Shown here: positions 9,525 through 17,828 of the stretch, one piece after another | Numbering within the stretch: the stretch's first letter is position 1 | How the letters are laid out: every line of letters begins with the position of its first letter | Source of the DNA: Mycobacterium sp. 852013-51886_SCH5428379 | Lineage (GTDB): Bacteria > Actinomycetota > Actinomycetes > Mycobacteriales > Mycobacteriaceae | DNA: 64,000 nucleotides | Assembly (NCBI RefSeq): GCF_001665575.1 | Contig: NZ_LZSU01000036.1 | Coordinates: forward strand, 62,001-126,000 | Direction: 5' to 3' | Position numbers and translations under genes: made by a program | The notes under the pieces: model-generated | Database searches by the model: none | What the model was told of the DNA's origin: nothing | The model's input: the letters and a program-made list of their open reading frames with translations, nothing else

Positions 9525-10172
9525 ATGAGCGAACATCACGAGCACGCCCATCACGACATGGGTGGCGGCGTCAACACGATGGCCGCGAGCGCGACGCTGC
9601 ACTGTCTGACCGGGTGTGCGATCGGTGAGATCCTCGGATTGATCATCGGCACCGCGCTGGGGCTGAGCACCGTCGGGACGATCGTCCTCGCCGTGGCGCT
9701 GGCGTTCCTGTTCGGCTACTCGCTGTCGACGCTGCCGCTGCTGAAGGCGGGGCTGGCGTTCGGGTCGGCACTCAGTGTGGTGCTCGCCGCGGACACGCTG
9801 TCGATCCTGACGATGGAGATCGTCGACAACGCGGTGATGGCGGTGATCCCCGGGGCGATGGACGCGGGCTTGGTCAACGTCGTGTTCTGGGTCGGTATGT
9901 CGATCGCACTGGGCGCGGCGTTCGTCGCGGCATATCCGGTGAATCGTTATCTGCTGCAACGAGGGAAGGGGCATGCGCTGACGCATGAGTACCACCACGG
10001 CGGCGGGCACGCGGAAGGTTGGCGGCGGTGGATCCCGTCGTTGGGTACGGGTGCGCTGGCGGCCGTGATCGCGGCGTTCATGCTGGGCGGGCTGGTGGTG
10101 TCGGTTGCCGCGGAGCTGGGGGTCGGGGAGGCGCATGCATCGGCCGCGAGTGTCGGCTCGATGCACGCGTAG
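9525..10172 (+). CDS. DUF4396-type polytopic membrane protein
   Basis: A 215-residue membrane protein with a His-rich N terminus (MSEHHEHAHHDMGGG) and about five or six hydrophobic segments, for example ILGLIIGTALGLSTVGTIVL and NVVFWVGMSIALGAAFVAAY. A second His cluster (HALTHEYHHGGGH) lies in a loop near residues 150-162. It resembles DUF4396 proteins, whose substrate is unknown. An operator of the local CstR type lies directly upstream, so it is probably induced together with the persulfide detoxification genes. The His clusters suggest metal or thiol-linked chemistry, but that is inference. Confidence 0.8.
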   Translation: MSEHHEHAHHDMGGGVNTMAASATLHCLTGCAIGEILGLIIGTALGLSTVGTIVLAVALAFLFGYSLSTLPLLKAGLAFGSALSVVLAADTLSILTMEIVDNAVMAVIPGAMDAGLVNVVFWVGMSIALGAAFVAAYPVNRYLLQRGKGHALTHEYHHGGGHAEGWRRWIPSLGTGALAAVIAAFMLGGLVVSVAAELGVGEAHASAASVGSMHA

Positions 10173-10204
10173 TTCCGCGTCGCGTGGCCCGCGGCGCTAC
10201 CGCG

Positions 10205-10606
10205 TCAATCGGCCAGGGCGGCTATCGCAGCTTCAAGCTTGTCGGCGACTTCTCGAGCGACTGGTTGGAGTTGCGGTTCGTCGGTGACGTCTACGAGAAG
10301 TTGAGGGTTCATGGCCTCGACGATCGTGCGCTCTGGGTCATCGGGGTCGCTGCGCACCACGACGTTGCACGGCAGGAGCAGCCCGATTTGACGGTTCGCT
10401 GTAATCGCACGGTGGGCGAGTGGCGGATTGCACGCGCCGAGGATCAAATAGTTCTCCATGTCTTCGTCGAGCTTGTTCTTCAGTGTCGCTTTGACGTCGA
10501 TCTCGGTGAGGACGCCGAATCCCTGTTCGGACAGGGCTTCTCGGGTGCGCTTCACGGCGTCGTCGAATGTCGCGTTCAGGCTGGTGGCTAGTGCAATGCT
10601 CACCAT
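10205..10606 (-). CDS. DUF302-domain protein
   Basis: A 133-residue soluble protein with the DUF302 signature: FDDAVKRTREALSEQGFGVL near the N terminus, then YLILGACNPPLAHRAI and LLLPCNVVVR, with one cysteine in each of the last two motifs. DUF302 proteins are often found beside sulfur-oxidation and CsoR-family genes; their biochemical role is not established. It lies 21 nt downstream of the CstR-like regulator gene in the same direction, so it is probably co-transcribed from the operator at 10929. It is unrelated in sequence to the convergent DUF4396 gene. Confidence 0.88.
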   Translation of the reverse strand: MVSIALATSLNATFDDAVKRTREALSEQGFGVLTEIDVKATLKNKLDEDMENYLILGACNPPLAHRAITANRQIGLLLPCNVVVRSDPDDPERTIVEAMNPQLLVDVTDEPQLQPVAREVADKLEAAIAALAD

Positions 10607-10627
10607 GACTCCTTTGTCGTGGGTTAC

Positions 10628-10948
<321 letters not shown>

Positions 10949-11497
10949 TCATCTGTTGTGCGCGGAGGGGGTGACGCCGGCCCGGTTGTAGGGCAGTCGG
11001 GCCAGCAGCATTCCCATCGCGCAGGTGTTCGTCAGTGCAGCCACCGTCAGGCCGACTCCGATCGCAAAGGCGATCCACTCCAGGTGCGGAACGAACGCAC
11101 TGAGCAGCACGCTGACCGCAACGATCAGCCCGGCCACCAGGCGCACCTGCCGCTCCAGATCCCAGCGTTGCGTGCCGCGATTGACGGCGAATCCGCGGGC
11201 CTCCCACGCGGTGATTCCCCCGTCCAGAATTCGGACATTCGCCATACCTGCTTGCCGCAGTGTCTGCTCGGCCTGGGTGGCGCGTTGCCCGGAGCGGCAG
11301 ATCAAGACGATCTGCTGATCGAGGTGGCCGGCGATGTCACCGCCGTGTTTCCGCAGTAGGTCGAGCGGCACGCTGTCGGCGCCGTCGATGTGCAGCGTCT
11401 CGAACTCCGCCGGGGTGCGGACGTCGATGAGGCGCGGCGGATCGGCCGAGACGAGCAGTTCCTGCAGCGTGGCGGCGTCGATCGTGGTGGTCGACAT
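10949..11497 (-). CDS. Rhodanese-DUF2892 fusion, membrane-anchored sulfurtransferase
   Basis: This 182-residue protein has an N-terminal rhodanese domain (about residues 8-110) with the active-site loop LICRSGQRA (Cys about 90). A C-terminal pair of hydrophobic segments follows (about 120-170, DUF2892-like, LVAGLIVAVSVLLSAFVP and IAFAIGVGLTVAALTNTCAMG). It probably moves sulfane sulfur near the membrane for the persulfide dioxygenases. It is divergent from the dioxygenase at 11615, sharing a 117-nt promoter region with two CstR-type operators. The domain assignment is firm; the exact acceptor is unknown. Confidence 0.9.
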   Translation of the reverse strand: MSTTTIDAATLQELLVSADPPRLIDVRTPAEFETLHIDGADSVPLDLLRKHGGDIAGHLDQQIVLICRSGQRATQAEQTLRQAGMANVRILDGGITAWEARGFAVNRGTQRWDLERQVRLVAGLIVAVSVLLSAFVPHLEWIAFAIGVGLTVAALTNTCAMGMLLARLPYNRAGVTPSAHNR

Positions 11498-11527
11498 GAA
11501 GGGGGATCTCCGATCGTTTGATTATCT

Positions 11528-11577
11528 GATACCCAGGGGGGTATCGTGACAAGACGTTAGCATACCCAGGGGGGTAT
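11528..11577. promoter_or_regulatory. Two tandem CstR-type operators in a divergent promoter
   Basis: GATACCC-AGGG-GGGTATC (11528-11545) and ATACCC-AGGG-GGGTAT (11562-11577) are near-identical palindromes spaced 34 nt apart, about three helical turns. They lie between the divergent rhodanese (leftward) and persulfide dioxygenase (rightward) genes, one suited to each promoter. Confidence 0.82.
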
Positions 11578-11614
11578 CTGCGGGACACCTCGCGACGGAC
11601 AGAAAGGAACGTCA

Positions 11615-12994
11615 ATGATTCTGGAGCAGTACTACATCGAGTGTTTGTCACACGCGTCGTATCTGATCGGCGACGAAACCACCGGCCGCGCGGTGGTGGT
11701 CGATCCGCGCCGCGACATCGGCGATTACCTGGCCGATGCGCGCAGGTACGGCGTGACGATCGAAGGGGTCATCAACACCCACTTTCACGCCGACTTCGTG
11801 TCCGGTCACCTGGAACTGGTCGAGGCGACCGGCGCGTGGATCGGCTTCGGGGAGGCCGCCGAGACCGATTACCCGATCCGCCGGCTGGCCGACGGAGAAC
11901 ACGTGTCACTGGGCGAGGTCGACCTGGAGATCCTGTCCACCCCGGGCCACACCTGGGAATCGATCAGCGTGCTCGTTCGCGAACGTGCCGGGGCCCAGCC
12001 CACGGCCGTGCTCACCGGCGACTCGCTGTTCATCGGCGACGTCGGCCGCCCCGACTTGGTCAACATCGGCGACAGCTCGACCGGCGAACTGGCCCTGGCG
12101 ATGTACCACACGATCCACGACAAGCTCATGACGCTGCCCGACAGCGTGACGGTGATGCCCGCTCATGGGGCGGGTTCGTCGTGCGGAAAGAACCTGTCGA
12201 CCGAACTCACCTCCACGATCGGTGAGCAGCGGGCGAGCAATCCGTCGGTGCAACCGATGCCCGAAGAAGAGTTCGTCGCGATGCTGACCGCGGGTCAGCC
12301 CGCGGCGCCGGCGTACTTCGCCTCCGACGCTGCGATGAACAAACGCGTGCACCCCCTGCTGCAGCCCGACCGCACCGTGCCCGAGATGACCCCGCATCAG
12401 ATCCGCGCCGCGCTCGACGCCGGTGTGCGGGTTGTCGATGCCCGCAGCGTGGAGGATTTCGCCGCTGGGCATCTGCGCGGGACGGTCAACGTGGGCTTCG
12501 ACGGACGGTTCGCCGAAACCGGTGGCATGGTGGCCGAGGTTGGTGACCGGATCGCACTGATCACGTATCCGGGTGAGGAGCAGCAGGCGGCGTTGCGGTT
12601 GGCGCGTATCGGCTCCGACGGCGCCATCGGCTACCTCAACGTGGGCCGCGACCAACAGTTCCCCGCCGAACTCGCCGACCTGGTGCAGACTGCACCGCGC
12701 GCCACGGTCTCCGCGTTGGACGCCCTGCTGGCCGACGATGCGGTGACGCTGATCGACATCCGCAACCCCGGTGAGCGCGAGGCCGGCGTCATCCCTGCCG
12801 CGTTGCACATCCCGCTCGCTCAGTTGCGCCTGCGTATCGGCGAGGTGCCGACCGACAAGCCGATCGTCGTGCACTGCGCCGGTGGCTGGCGGTCGAGCGT
12901 GGCTGCATCATTGTTGCGCGCCAACGGCATTGGGCAGGTGTCCGATCTGCTCGGAGGCTACAACGCGTGGGTCGACGCCCACGCCGCAGCGTGA
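11615..12994 (+). CDS. CstB-like persulfide dioxygenase-rhodanese fusion (first copy)
   Basis: A 459-residue MBL-fold non-heme iron dioxygenase (ETHE1 type) with two C-terminal rhodanese domains. The metal motif THFHADFVSGH is near residue 54, the second His is in STPGHTWES, and TGDSLFIGDVGRPDL carries the bridging acid. The middle rhodanese has lost its cysteine (ALITYPGEEQQA), while the last one is intact (VHCAGGWRSS, Cys about 420). The family oxidises persulfides to sulfite and/or thiosulfate. An AAAGGA site precedes the ATG. It begins a plus-strand operon with a TauE/SafE exporter and a second copy, and is probably repressed by the CstR-like protein. Confidence 0.92.
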   Translation: MILEQYYIECLSHASYLIGDETTGRAVVVDPRRDIGDYLADARRYGVTIEGVINTHFHADFVSGHLELVEATGAWIGFGEAAETDYPIRRLADGEHVSLGEVDLEILSTPGHTWESISVLVRERAGAQPTAVLTGDSLFIGDVGRPDLVNIGDSSTGELALAMYHTIHDKLMTLPDSVTVMPAHGAGSSCGKNLSTELTSTIGEQRASNPSVQPMPEEEFVAMLTAGQPAAPAYFASDAAMNKRVHPLLQPDRTVPEMTPHQIRAALDAGVRVVDARSVEDFAAGHLRGTVNVGFDGRFAETGGMVAEVGDRIALITYPGEEQQAALRLARIGSDGAIGYLNVGRDQQFPAELADLVQTAPRATVSALDALLADDAVTLIDIRNPGEREAGVIPAALHIPLAQLRLRIGEVPTDKPIVVHCAGGWRSSVAASLLRANGIGQVSDLLGGYNAWVDAHAAA

Positions 12995-13087
12995 GCAACC
13001 GACAGTGTCAAAGCGCGCAACGCGCGGAACCGCCCCGCGGGCTCGCCGCGATGTTTCGGCGCCGATGGAACGGATAGGGGAGCTGTC

Positions 13088-13861
13088 GTGGGGATCGCGA
13101 TAGGCCTGGCCCTGGGTGCGCTGATCGGCGTGCTGCTGGGTCTGCTCGGCGGTGGCGGGTCCATCTTGGCTGTGCCGGCGCTGGTCTATGGGATGGGGTT
13201 CGATGTCGAGCAGGCGATCCCCATCTCGCTGATCGTCGTCGCCGCGGCCTCGGCGGTCGGGGTGCTGCCGAAGATCCGCGCCAAGCAGGTGCGGTGGCGC
13301 ATGGCCGGCATTTTCGCCGCCGCCGGGGTACCGGCCACGGTGGCCGGCAGCGCCATCAGCGCTCACCTACCCCCGTCGGTCCTGATGATCGGATTCGCGG
13401 TCGTGATGGTGGTTGCCGGCGTCCGCATGCTCGCCGATCAGGGCGCCACCGGCACGGCCTGCAAGATCGATGCCGGCCAGGTCAACTGGCGTCGGTGCGC
13501 ACCCCGATCGCTCGGTGCTGGACTGCTGGTCGGGCTGCTCACCGGATTGTTCGGCGTCGGCGGCGGATTCCTCATCATCCCGGCGCTCGTGGTGGTCCTC
13601 GGGGTCGAGATGTCCACCGCCATCGGCACATCGCTACTGATCATCATCGCCAACTCCGCCGCAGGCATCGCTTCTCACCTCCACGGAATCAGCGTCGACT
13701 GGCAGGTCACCGGCGCGTTCGTCGCAGCCGCGATGGCCACCTCGCTGGTGGCCGGATACTTCGGCACCAGAACCGACACCGCCCGGCTGCAACGCTGGTT
13801 CGCCTATCTCGTCTTCACTGTCACCGCCTACGTGCTCGTCGACACTCTCCTCATCCGCTGA
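13088..13861 (+). CDS. TauE/SafE-family sulfite/sulfur-anion exporter
   Basis: A 257-residue polytopic membrane protein with the duplicated TauE/SafE pattern: GALIGVLLGLLGGGGSILAV in the first half and GLLTGLFGVGGGFLIIPALV in the second. About eight hydrophobic segments are visible. It starts at GTG 13088 behind GGGGAGCT. Flanked by two persulfide dioxygenases, it most likely exports sulfite, thiosulfate or a related sulfur anion made by them. The substrate is inferred from context. Confidence 0.9.
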   Translation: MGIAIGLALGALIGVLLGLLGGGGSILAVPALVYGMGFDVEQAIPISLIVVAAASAVGVLPKIRAKQVRWRMAGIFAAAGVPATVAGSAISAHLPPSVLMIGFAVVMVVAGVRMLADQGATGTACKIDAGQVNWRRCAPRSLGAGLLVGLLTGLFGVGGGFLIIPALVVVLGVEMSTAIGTSLLIIIANSAAGIASHLHGISVDWQVTGAFVAAAMATSLVAGYFGTRTDTARLQRWFAYLVFTVTAYVLVDTLLIR

Positions 13862-13882
13862 CCCGACATCAAGGAGCAGAAC

Positions 13883-15235
13883 ATGGACGTCTCGATCATC
13901 GAAACCTCCGGACTGGGTGACCGCAGCTACCTGGTGGCACACCACGGCGTCGCCGTGGTCATCGATCCGCAACGAGACATCGACCGCGTGCTCACCCTCG
14001 CCGAAAAGGGCAAGGTTCGCATCACCCACGTGCTGGAGACGCACCTCCACAACGACTATGTGTCCGGCGGATTGGAGCTGTCACGCACCGCTGGCGCCGA
14101 ATACGCCGTACCCGCAGGCGATGACGTCGACTACACCCGACGCGCTGTCGCCGACGGCGACATCATCGACGCCGGACCGATCCAACTGGAAGTGCTCCAT
14201 ACCCCCGGCCACACCCACCACCACGTCAGCTATGTGCTGCGCGACGATACCGGCGCAGTGCACGGCGTGTTCACCGGCGGTTCGATGCTCTACAGCACGA
14301 CCGGACGTACCGACCTGATCGGGCCCGACGACACCAAGGAACTCTCGCACGCCCAATACCACTCGGTGCATAAGCTTGCCGACCGCCTGCCCCCCGACAC
14401 CCCGATCTACCCGACCCACGGCTTCGGCAGTTTCTGTTCGGCCACACCGGCGTCCGGCGACTCCTCGACCATCGAAGAGCAACGCAGCACGAACCCGGCT
14501 CTGACTCAGGACGAACAAAGTTTCGTCGACGAGTTGTTGGCCGGGCTGTCGGCCTACCCCGCCTACTACGCCCACATGGGCGTCATCAACAGCGAAGGTC
14601 CCGCGCCGGTCGATCTCACGCCGCCGGCCCTCATCGACCCGGACGAGTTGCGGCGCCGGATCGCTGCCGGCGAGTGGGTCGTGGACTTGCGCAGCCGGAC
14701 AGCGTTCGCCGCCGGTCACCTACCCGGCACATACGGTTTCGAGTTGTCCGGATCGTTCGTCAGCTACTTCGGCTGGCTCTACGACTGGGGTGAGCCAGTC
14801 ACGATGATCGGAGACTCACCCGAACAGGTCGCCGAGGCCAAACGAGAACTGGTGCGCATCGGTGTCGATCGGCTCACCGGTGCTGCTACCGCTAGCGTTG
14901 ACACACTCGGCAACGGTGATCCGCTGGCTTCCTACCCCGTCGTTGACTTCGATGATCTCGCAACAGAACTCGCCTCTGGATCGGTGGCGGTCCTCGACGT
15001 GCGCCAATCCCACGAGTACGACAAAGAGCACATCCCCGGTGCCACCAACATTGCGCTCCACGAACTGCCGGACCGCTTGGACGATGTGCCCGGAGGACCG
15101 GTGTGGGTGCACTGCGGGTCGGGCTACCGTGCCTCGATCGCGACGTCCCTTCTCGACCGCGCAGGCGTGGAGGTCGTTCTGATCGACGACGCTTTCGCCA
15201 AGGCCGGCGAGCGAGGTCTGACGACGGCTCAGTGA
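13883..15235 (+). CDS. CstB-like persulfide dioxygenase-rhodanese fusion (second copy)
   Basis: A 450-residue paralogue with the same MBL-rhodanese-rhodanese architecture. The iron-site motif is ETHLHNDYVSGG (about residue 52), followed by HTPGHTHHH and FTGGSMLYSTTGRTDL. The middle rhodanese lacks cysteine (TMIGDSPEQ); the last one carries VHCGSGYRAS (Cys about 410). It lies 21 nt after the exporter behind an AAGGAG site, so it is in the same operon. Sequence differs widely from the first copy, so it is not a recent duplication. It is the last core gene before the island. Confidence 0.92.
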   Translation: MDVSIIETSGLGDRSYLVAHHGVAVVIDPQRDIDRVLTLAEKGKVRITHVLETHLHNDYVSGGLELSRTAGAEYAVPAGDDVDYTRRAVADGDIIDAGPIQLEVLHTPGHTHHHVSYVLRDDTGAVHGVFTGGSMLYSTTGRTDLIGPDDTKELSHAQYHSVHKLADRLPPDTPIYPTHGFGSFCSATPASGDSSTIEEQRSTNPALTQDEQSFVDELLAGLSAYPAYYAHMGVINSEGPAPVDLTPPALIDPDELRRRIAAGEWVVDLRSRTAFAAGHLPGTYGFELSGSFVSYFGWLYDWGEPVTMIGDSPEQVAEAKRELVRIGVDRLTGAATASVDTLGNGDPLASYPVVDFDDLATELASGSVAVLDVRQSHEYDKEHIPGATNIALHELPDRLDDVPGGPVWVHCGSGYRASIATSLLDRAGVEVVLIDDAFAKAGERGLTTAQ

Positions 15236-15250
15236 CTCGCGGCGCCTTCG

Positions 15251-15400
15251 CTGGCGATAAGCGCAGCGGCTAACGTCAACGTCGTGCAGACAATCCTGGG
15301 GCCGGCCGCCGCCTCGATGACGCTGGAGCGAGACGGCCATCGACACCGCTGCGGTATTCAGCGCATCGTGACGGGGCAGAACGGCCTGACTACGCTCTGA
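15251..15400 (+). pseudogene. 3' remnant of an older tyrosine integrase
   Basis: The in-frame translation starts LAISAAANVNVVQTILGP and includes SMTLERDGH before a stop at 15398-15400. It aligns with the end of the intact integrase at 56428 (LAISAGANVKVVQRLLGH, AMTLDRYGH). The GH histidine is now Pro and the catalytic Tyr is now Asp, and about 20 codons are deleted between GH and the stop. The stop lies the same distance from the tRNA sequence as in the intact gene. It is the stub of a previous related element at this site. Confidence 0.85.
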
Positions 15401-15408
15401 GCTGCAAC

Positions 15409-15450
15409 GCCCCCATAGCCCAATTGGCAGAGGCAGCGGACTTAAAATCC
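15409..15450 (+). repeat. attL: duplicated 5' half of tRNA-Leu
   Basis: This reproduces the tRNA from its first base through the anticodon arm (to AAAATCC), then diverges into unrelated sequence. It cannot fold as a tRNA. With the matching copy at 57660 it defines the island ends. The crossover must lie within this identity block. Confidence 0.9.
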
Positions 15451-15906
15451 TCTGAACTGGGCGTTTGCTGTGTTTGCTAGCTCCGGTAGCAGTAGGAAGA
15501 AATATCTCTAGCTGCGGATACGGTGTTGGCTGCGTTGGCTGGTGTTGACTCCGAACGAAGGCACTGCGGTATCTACTGCGGTACGGCAAACGGCTCTCAG
15601 GTCGGCTGCATGGGGAGTGACGTCGCGGAAGCGGCCCTGAGGCTCCGGAAGATCGTGTGTCGGCGACTTCTTCGTCCCGAACCACGAGACCTGGGAGTTT
15701 GAGTGAGACGGTTGTGTTGGCTCGCGGGCGACGTCGCATGTGAGCGGCGTTGGTTGCGTTGGGTGCTGCTTGCCTCAGTGTGGAGTGCTGCGGACCTACT
15801 GCGGACCGGAGGACGGAGCAAGCAGACCTGAGCAGGATGGAAACGAAGGTTCAACCGCAACTCTTCGGCGACATGCCGTACTTCATTTCTCGCGGATTCA
15901 GGCTAT
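15451..15906. promoter_or_regulatory. Left-end non-coding region with arm-type repeats
   Basis: This 456-bp gap has no supported gene. It contains a tandem pair ACTGCGGTAT-ct-ACTGCGGTAC (15563-15584) and a looser pair GCTGCGGACC-t-ACTGCGGACC (15787-15807). Similar decamers occur at 56409-56418 and as a tandem pair at 57586-57606, so these are candidate integrase arm-binding sites. The promoter for the gene at 15925 should also be here. Confidence 0.6.
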
Positions 15907-15924
15907 GTGTGCTTCACTAATTGC

Positions 15925-16671
15925 ATGGATCGATGGGACCGGGCGGCTGCGAATCGTCTTGATGTCATTGTTGAGCAGCTGCGGGAAACCCGCGTGATTG
16001 AAGTGCTTGAGTCCACAGTTGCACGAGTATGGCGAGCCAACACCGCTCGCTACGAGCCTAGTGAACTGGGTGACACGCCTCGTTCGTTGGGCGTGACGGC
16101 GGCCGAGAACATTCGCGAACTCGCACTCCGTGAGCGCTGGTCTCATATGGGCGACGGCAAACTCGATCCACGAGCGCATGTCACGGCACCGAATGATTCT
16201 CTTCTTATTGAGTCCGGCGGCGTCAGTCTTCGAGTAATGAAGGCGAAACCAATGGTCACTCTCGCGGAACCCGAATGGGCAGAATTTGAGTGGGCTGGCG
16301 AGAGTGACGTGCGGAAGGCTGCAGCCCGTAACAACCGGACACGCTACAACCCATATCAAATTGGCAGCGGGACTCTTTTCGATGGTGTCTTCCCTCCAGA
16401 AGGTGACCCGAGAGCCCTATGTGACGTCGTCTTGGTCTGGGCCGGCGGTTCATCTAACCCAGACACCGCAGGCTGGATAGGTCTACCTACGCTAAGCCAT
16501 GACAACCCTTGGCTCGCAGTGCAACGTGTTTGGTGGCATCAGGCAGGCGGCGGAGGTATGCGGACCGACCGTACTCGGCCAACGGGGCCGGGTCCAGACA
16601 CATTCGAACGAAGGCCGCTTCCTCAGCCGGAGATTCGCCTGAAGCCGAAGCCTAAGACGGCAGGGGAATGA
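15925..16671 (+). CDS. Hypothetical partner of the HTH-ImmA/IrrE protein
   Basis: A protein of 248 residues from the ATG at 15925 (a GTG at 15907 would give 254). I recognise no family. It has an N-terminal helical region (RLDVIVEQLRETRVIEVLES), a central region with VSLRVMKAKPMV, and a Trp- and Pro-rich C terminus ending in a basic tail. Its stop overlaps the ATG of the HTH-peptidase gene (ATGA), so the two are co-translated. The arrangement resembles two-gene toxin-antitoxin or phage-defence pairs built around ImmA/IrrE peptidases (RosmerTA is one described case), but identity with those is not established. Confidence 0.75.
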   Translation: MDRWDRAAANRLDVIVEQLRETRVIEVLESTVARVWRANTARYEPSELGDTPRSLGVTAAENIRELALRERWSHMGDGKLDPRAHVTAPNDSLLIESGGVSLRVMKAKPMVTLAEPEWAEFEWAGESDVRKAAARNNRTRYNPYQIGSGTLFDGVFPPEGDPRALCDVVLVWAGGSSNPDTAGWIGLPTLSHDNPWLAVQRVWWHQAGGGGMRTDRTRPTGPGPDTFERRPLPQPEIRLKPKPKTAGE

Positions 16672-17822
16672 GCGATTTAAGTGATGCGGTTCAGGCTGCG
16701 CGCCGACGTCGGGGTAGCGGCTCCGTCGCGACGTTCAGCGGAGCACGCCTATCCATCGCGCGTCGTATGGCTCGCATGTCCCGTGCTGAACTTGCGGCAT
16801 TAGTCGACATATCTCCCACTGCTATCACGCAGCTTGAACGAGAGCAGTACCGGCCGACAACCGCCGTGGCCGCCGAACTAGCACTTCGGTTAGGGCTACC
16901 ACGCGAGTTCCTGATGCGCAGTGTGGGCGATCAGTCGATACCCGCTGCGTCGGCGCATTTCCGCTCGCTTCGTGCTACGCCGGCCATCAGTCGCGATCAG
17001 GCTCTCGCGCACGCGGAACTCGCGTTAGAAGTTCTCACCGCCGTAGAGGACTTCGTTGATCTTCCGCCGCCGAGCTTGCCGTCGTTGAAGGGTTACTTCG
17101 GCGAAGTATCCCAAGCCGACATCGAACGTGCCGCAGCGGAAGCCCGGCAGATGCTAGGGATCACTGAGGGGCCGATTCCCCATGTGGTCCGACTCCTCGA
17201 AGCAAGAGGAGTCCTAGTTCTCCGCTATCCGGGAGACCAATTTGACAGGCGCGTGGACGCATTTTCGACGACCGCGACTGAGCGTCCGGTCGTGCTGCTC
17301 TCTTCGATGAAGGATGACAAAGCCCGAAGCCGATTTGATTGTGCTCACGAACTCGGGCACCTGCTGCTGCATCCAGATGCGGAACCGGGCTCGAAAGTGA
17401 TTGAGAACCAAGCGCAGGACTTTGCCTCCGCGTTTCTGGCACCTGCTGATGAGGTCATCGACGACCTTCCCCGTACCCTCAACTGGGACATGCTGCATGC
17501 GGCGAAACGACGCTGGGGTATCAGTCTGCGCGCTCTCGTTTATAGGGCTCACAGTCTTGGATTGTTCTCCGAGTCTGCGTACAAGCGCGCCAATGTTGCT
17601 CTATCAAGCTGGGGGACACCTGAACCCGGCCCGCTCGGTCCTCCGGAGTCGCCGTCTCTACTTGGTGCCGCGGTTGCGCTATTGGCCGAGAACGGTACTA
17701 CAAAAGAAGACCTGGCACGGCATGCCGCCGTGTCACAGCAGCAGCTTGAGCTGGTTGTTGCGGCAGCCACGGACAACCGCCCGAGTGTTCGGCCAGATTC
17801 GACACTTGCAGTCCACGACTGA
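16668..17822 (+). CDS. XRE HTH-ImmA/IrrE (M78) metallopeptidase
   Basis: This 384-residue protein has an N-terminal Cro/C1-type HTH (about residues 25-85, SRAELAALVDISPTAITQLE) and a central DUF955 zinc-peptidase domain with HELGHLLLHP (about 227). The C-terminal extension may act as sensor. Such proteins bind promoters and cleave a partner repressor or antitoxin on a signal. It is coupled to the upstream gene by ATGA. Two in-frame TTA codons (16800 and 17025) are unusual in this GC-rich genome and are read by the tRNA into which the island is inserted. It converges on the 808-residue gene with only 6 nt between. Confidence 0.85.
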   Translation: MSDLSDAVQAARRRRGSGSVATFSGARLSIARRMARMSRAELAALVDISPTAITQLEREQYRPTTAVAAELALRLGLPREFLMRSVGDQSIPAASAHFRSLRATPAISRDQALAHAELALEVLTAVEDFVDLPPPSLPSLKGYFGEVSQADIERAAAEARQMLGITEGPIPHVVRLLEARGVLVLRYPGDQFDRRVDAFSTTATERPVVLLSSMKDDKARSRFDCAHELGHLLLHPDAEPGSKVIENQAQDFASAFLAPADEVIDDLPRTLNWDMLHAAKRRWGISLRALVYRAHSLGLFSESAYKRANVALSSWGTPEPGPLGPPESPSLLGAAVALLAENGTTKEDLARHAAVSQQQLELVVAAATDNRPSVRPDSTLAVHD

Positions 17823-17828
17823 CGCGAT

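Noticed and set aside
9450..10166. 238-codon minus-strand frame
   Set aside because: Antisense to the DUF4396 membrane protein; it is His/Arg/Gln-rich with no domain.
15409..15450. A second tRNA gene at the left end
   Set aside because: Only the 5' half matches; no T-arm or 3' acceptor strand follows.
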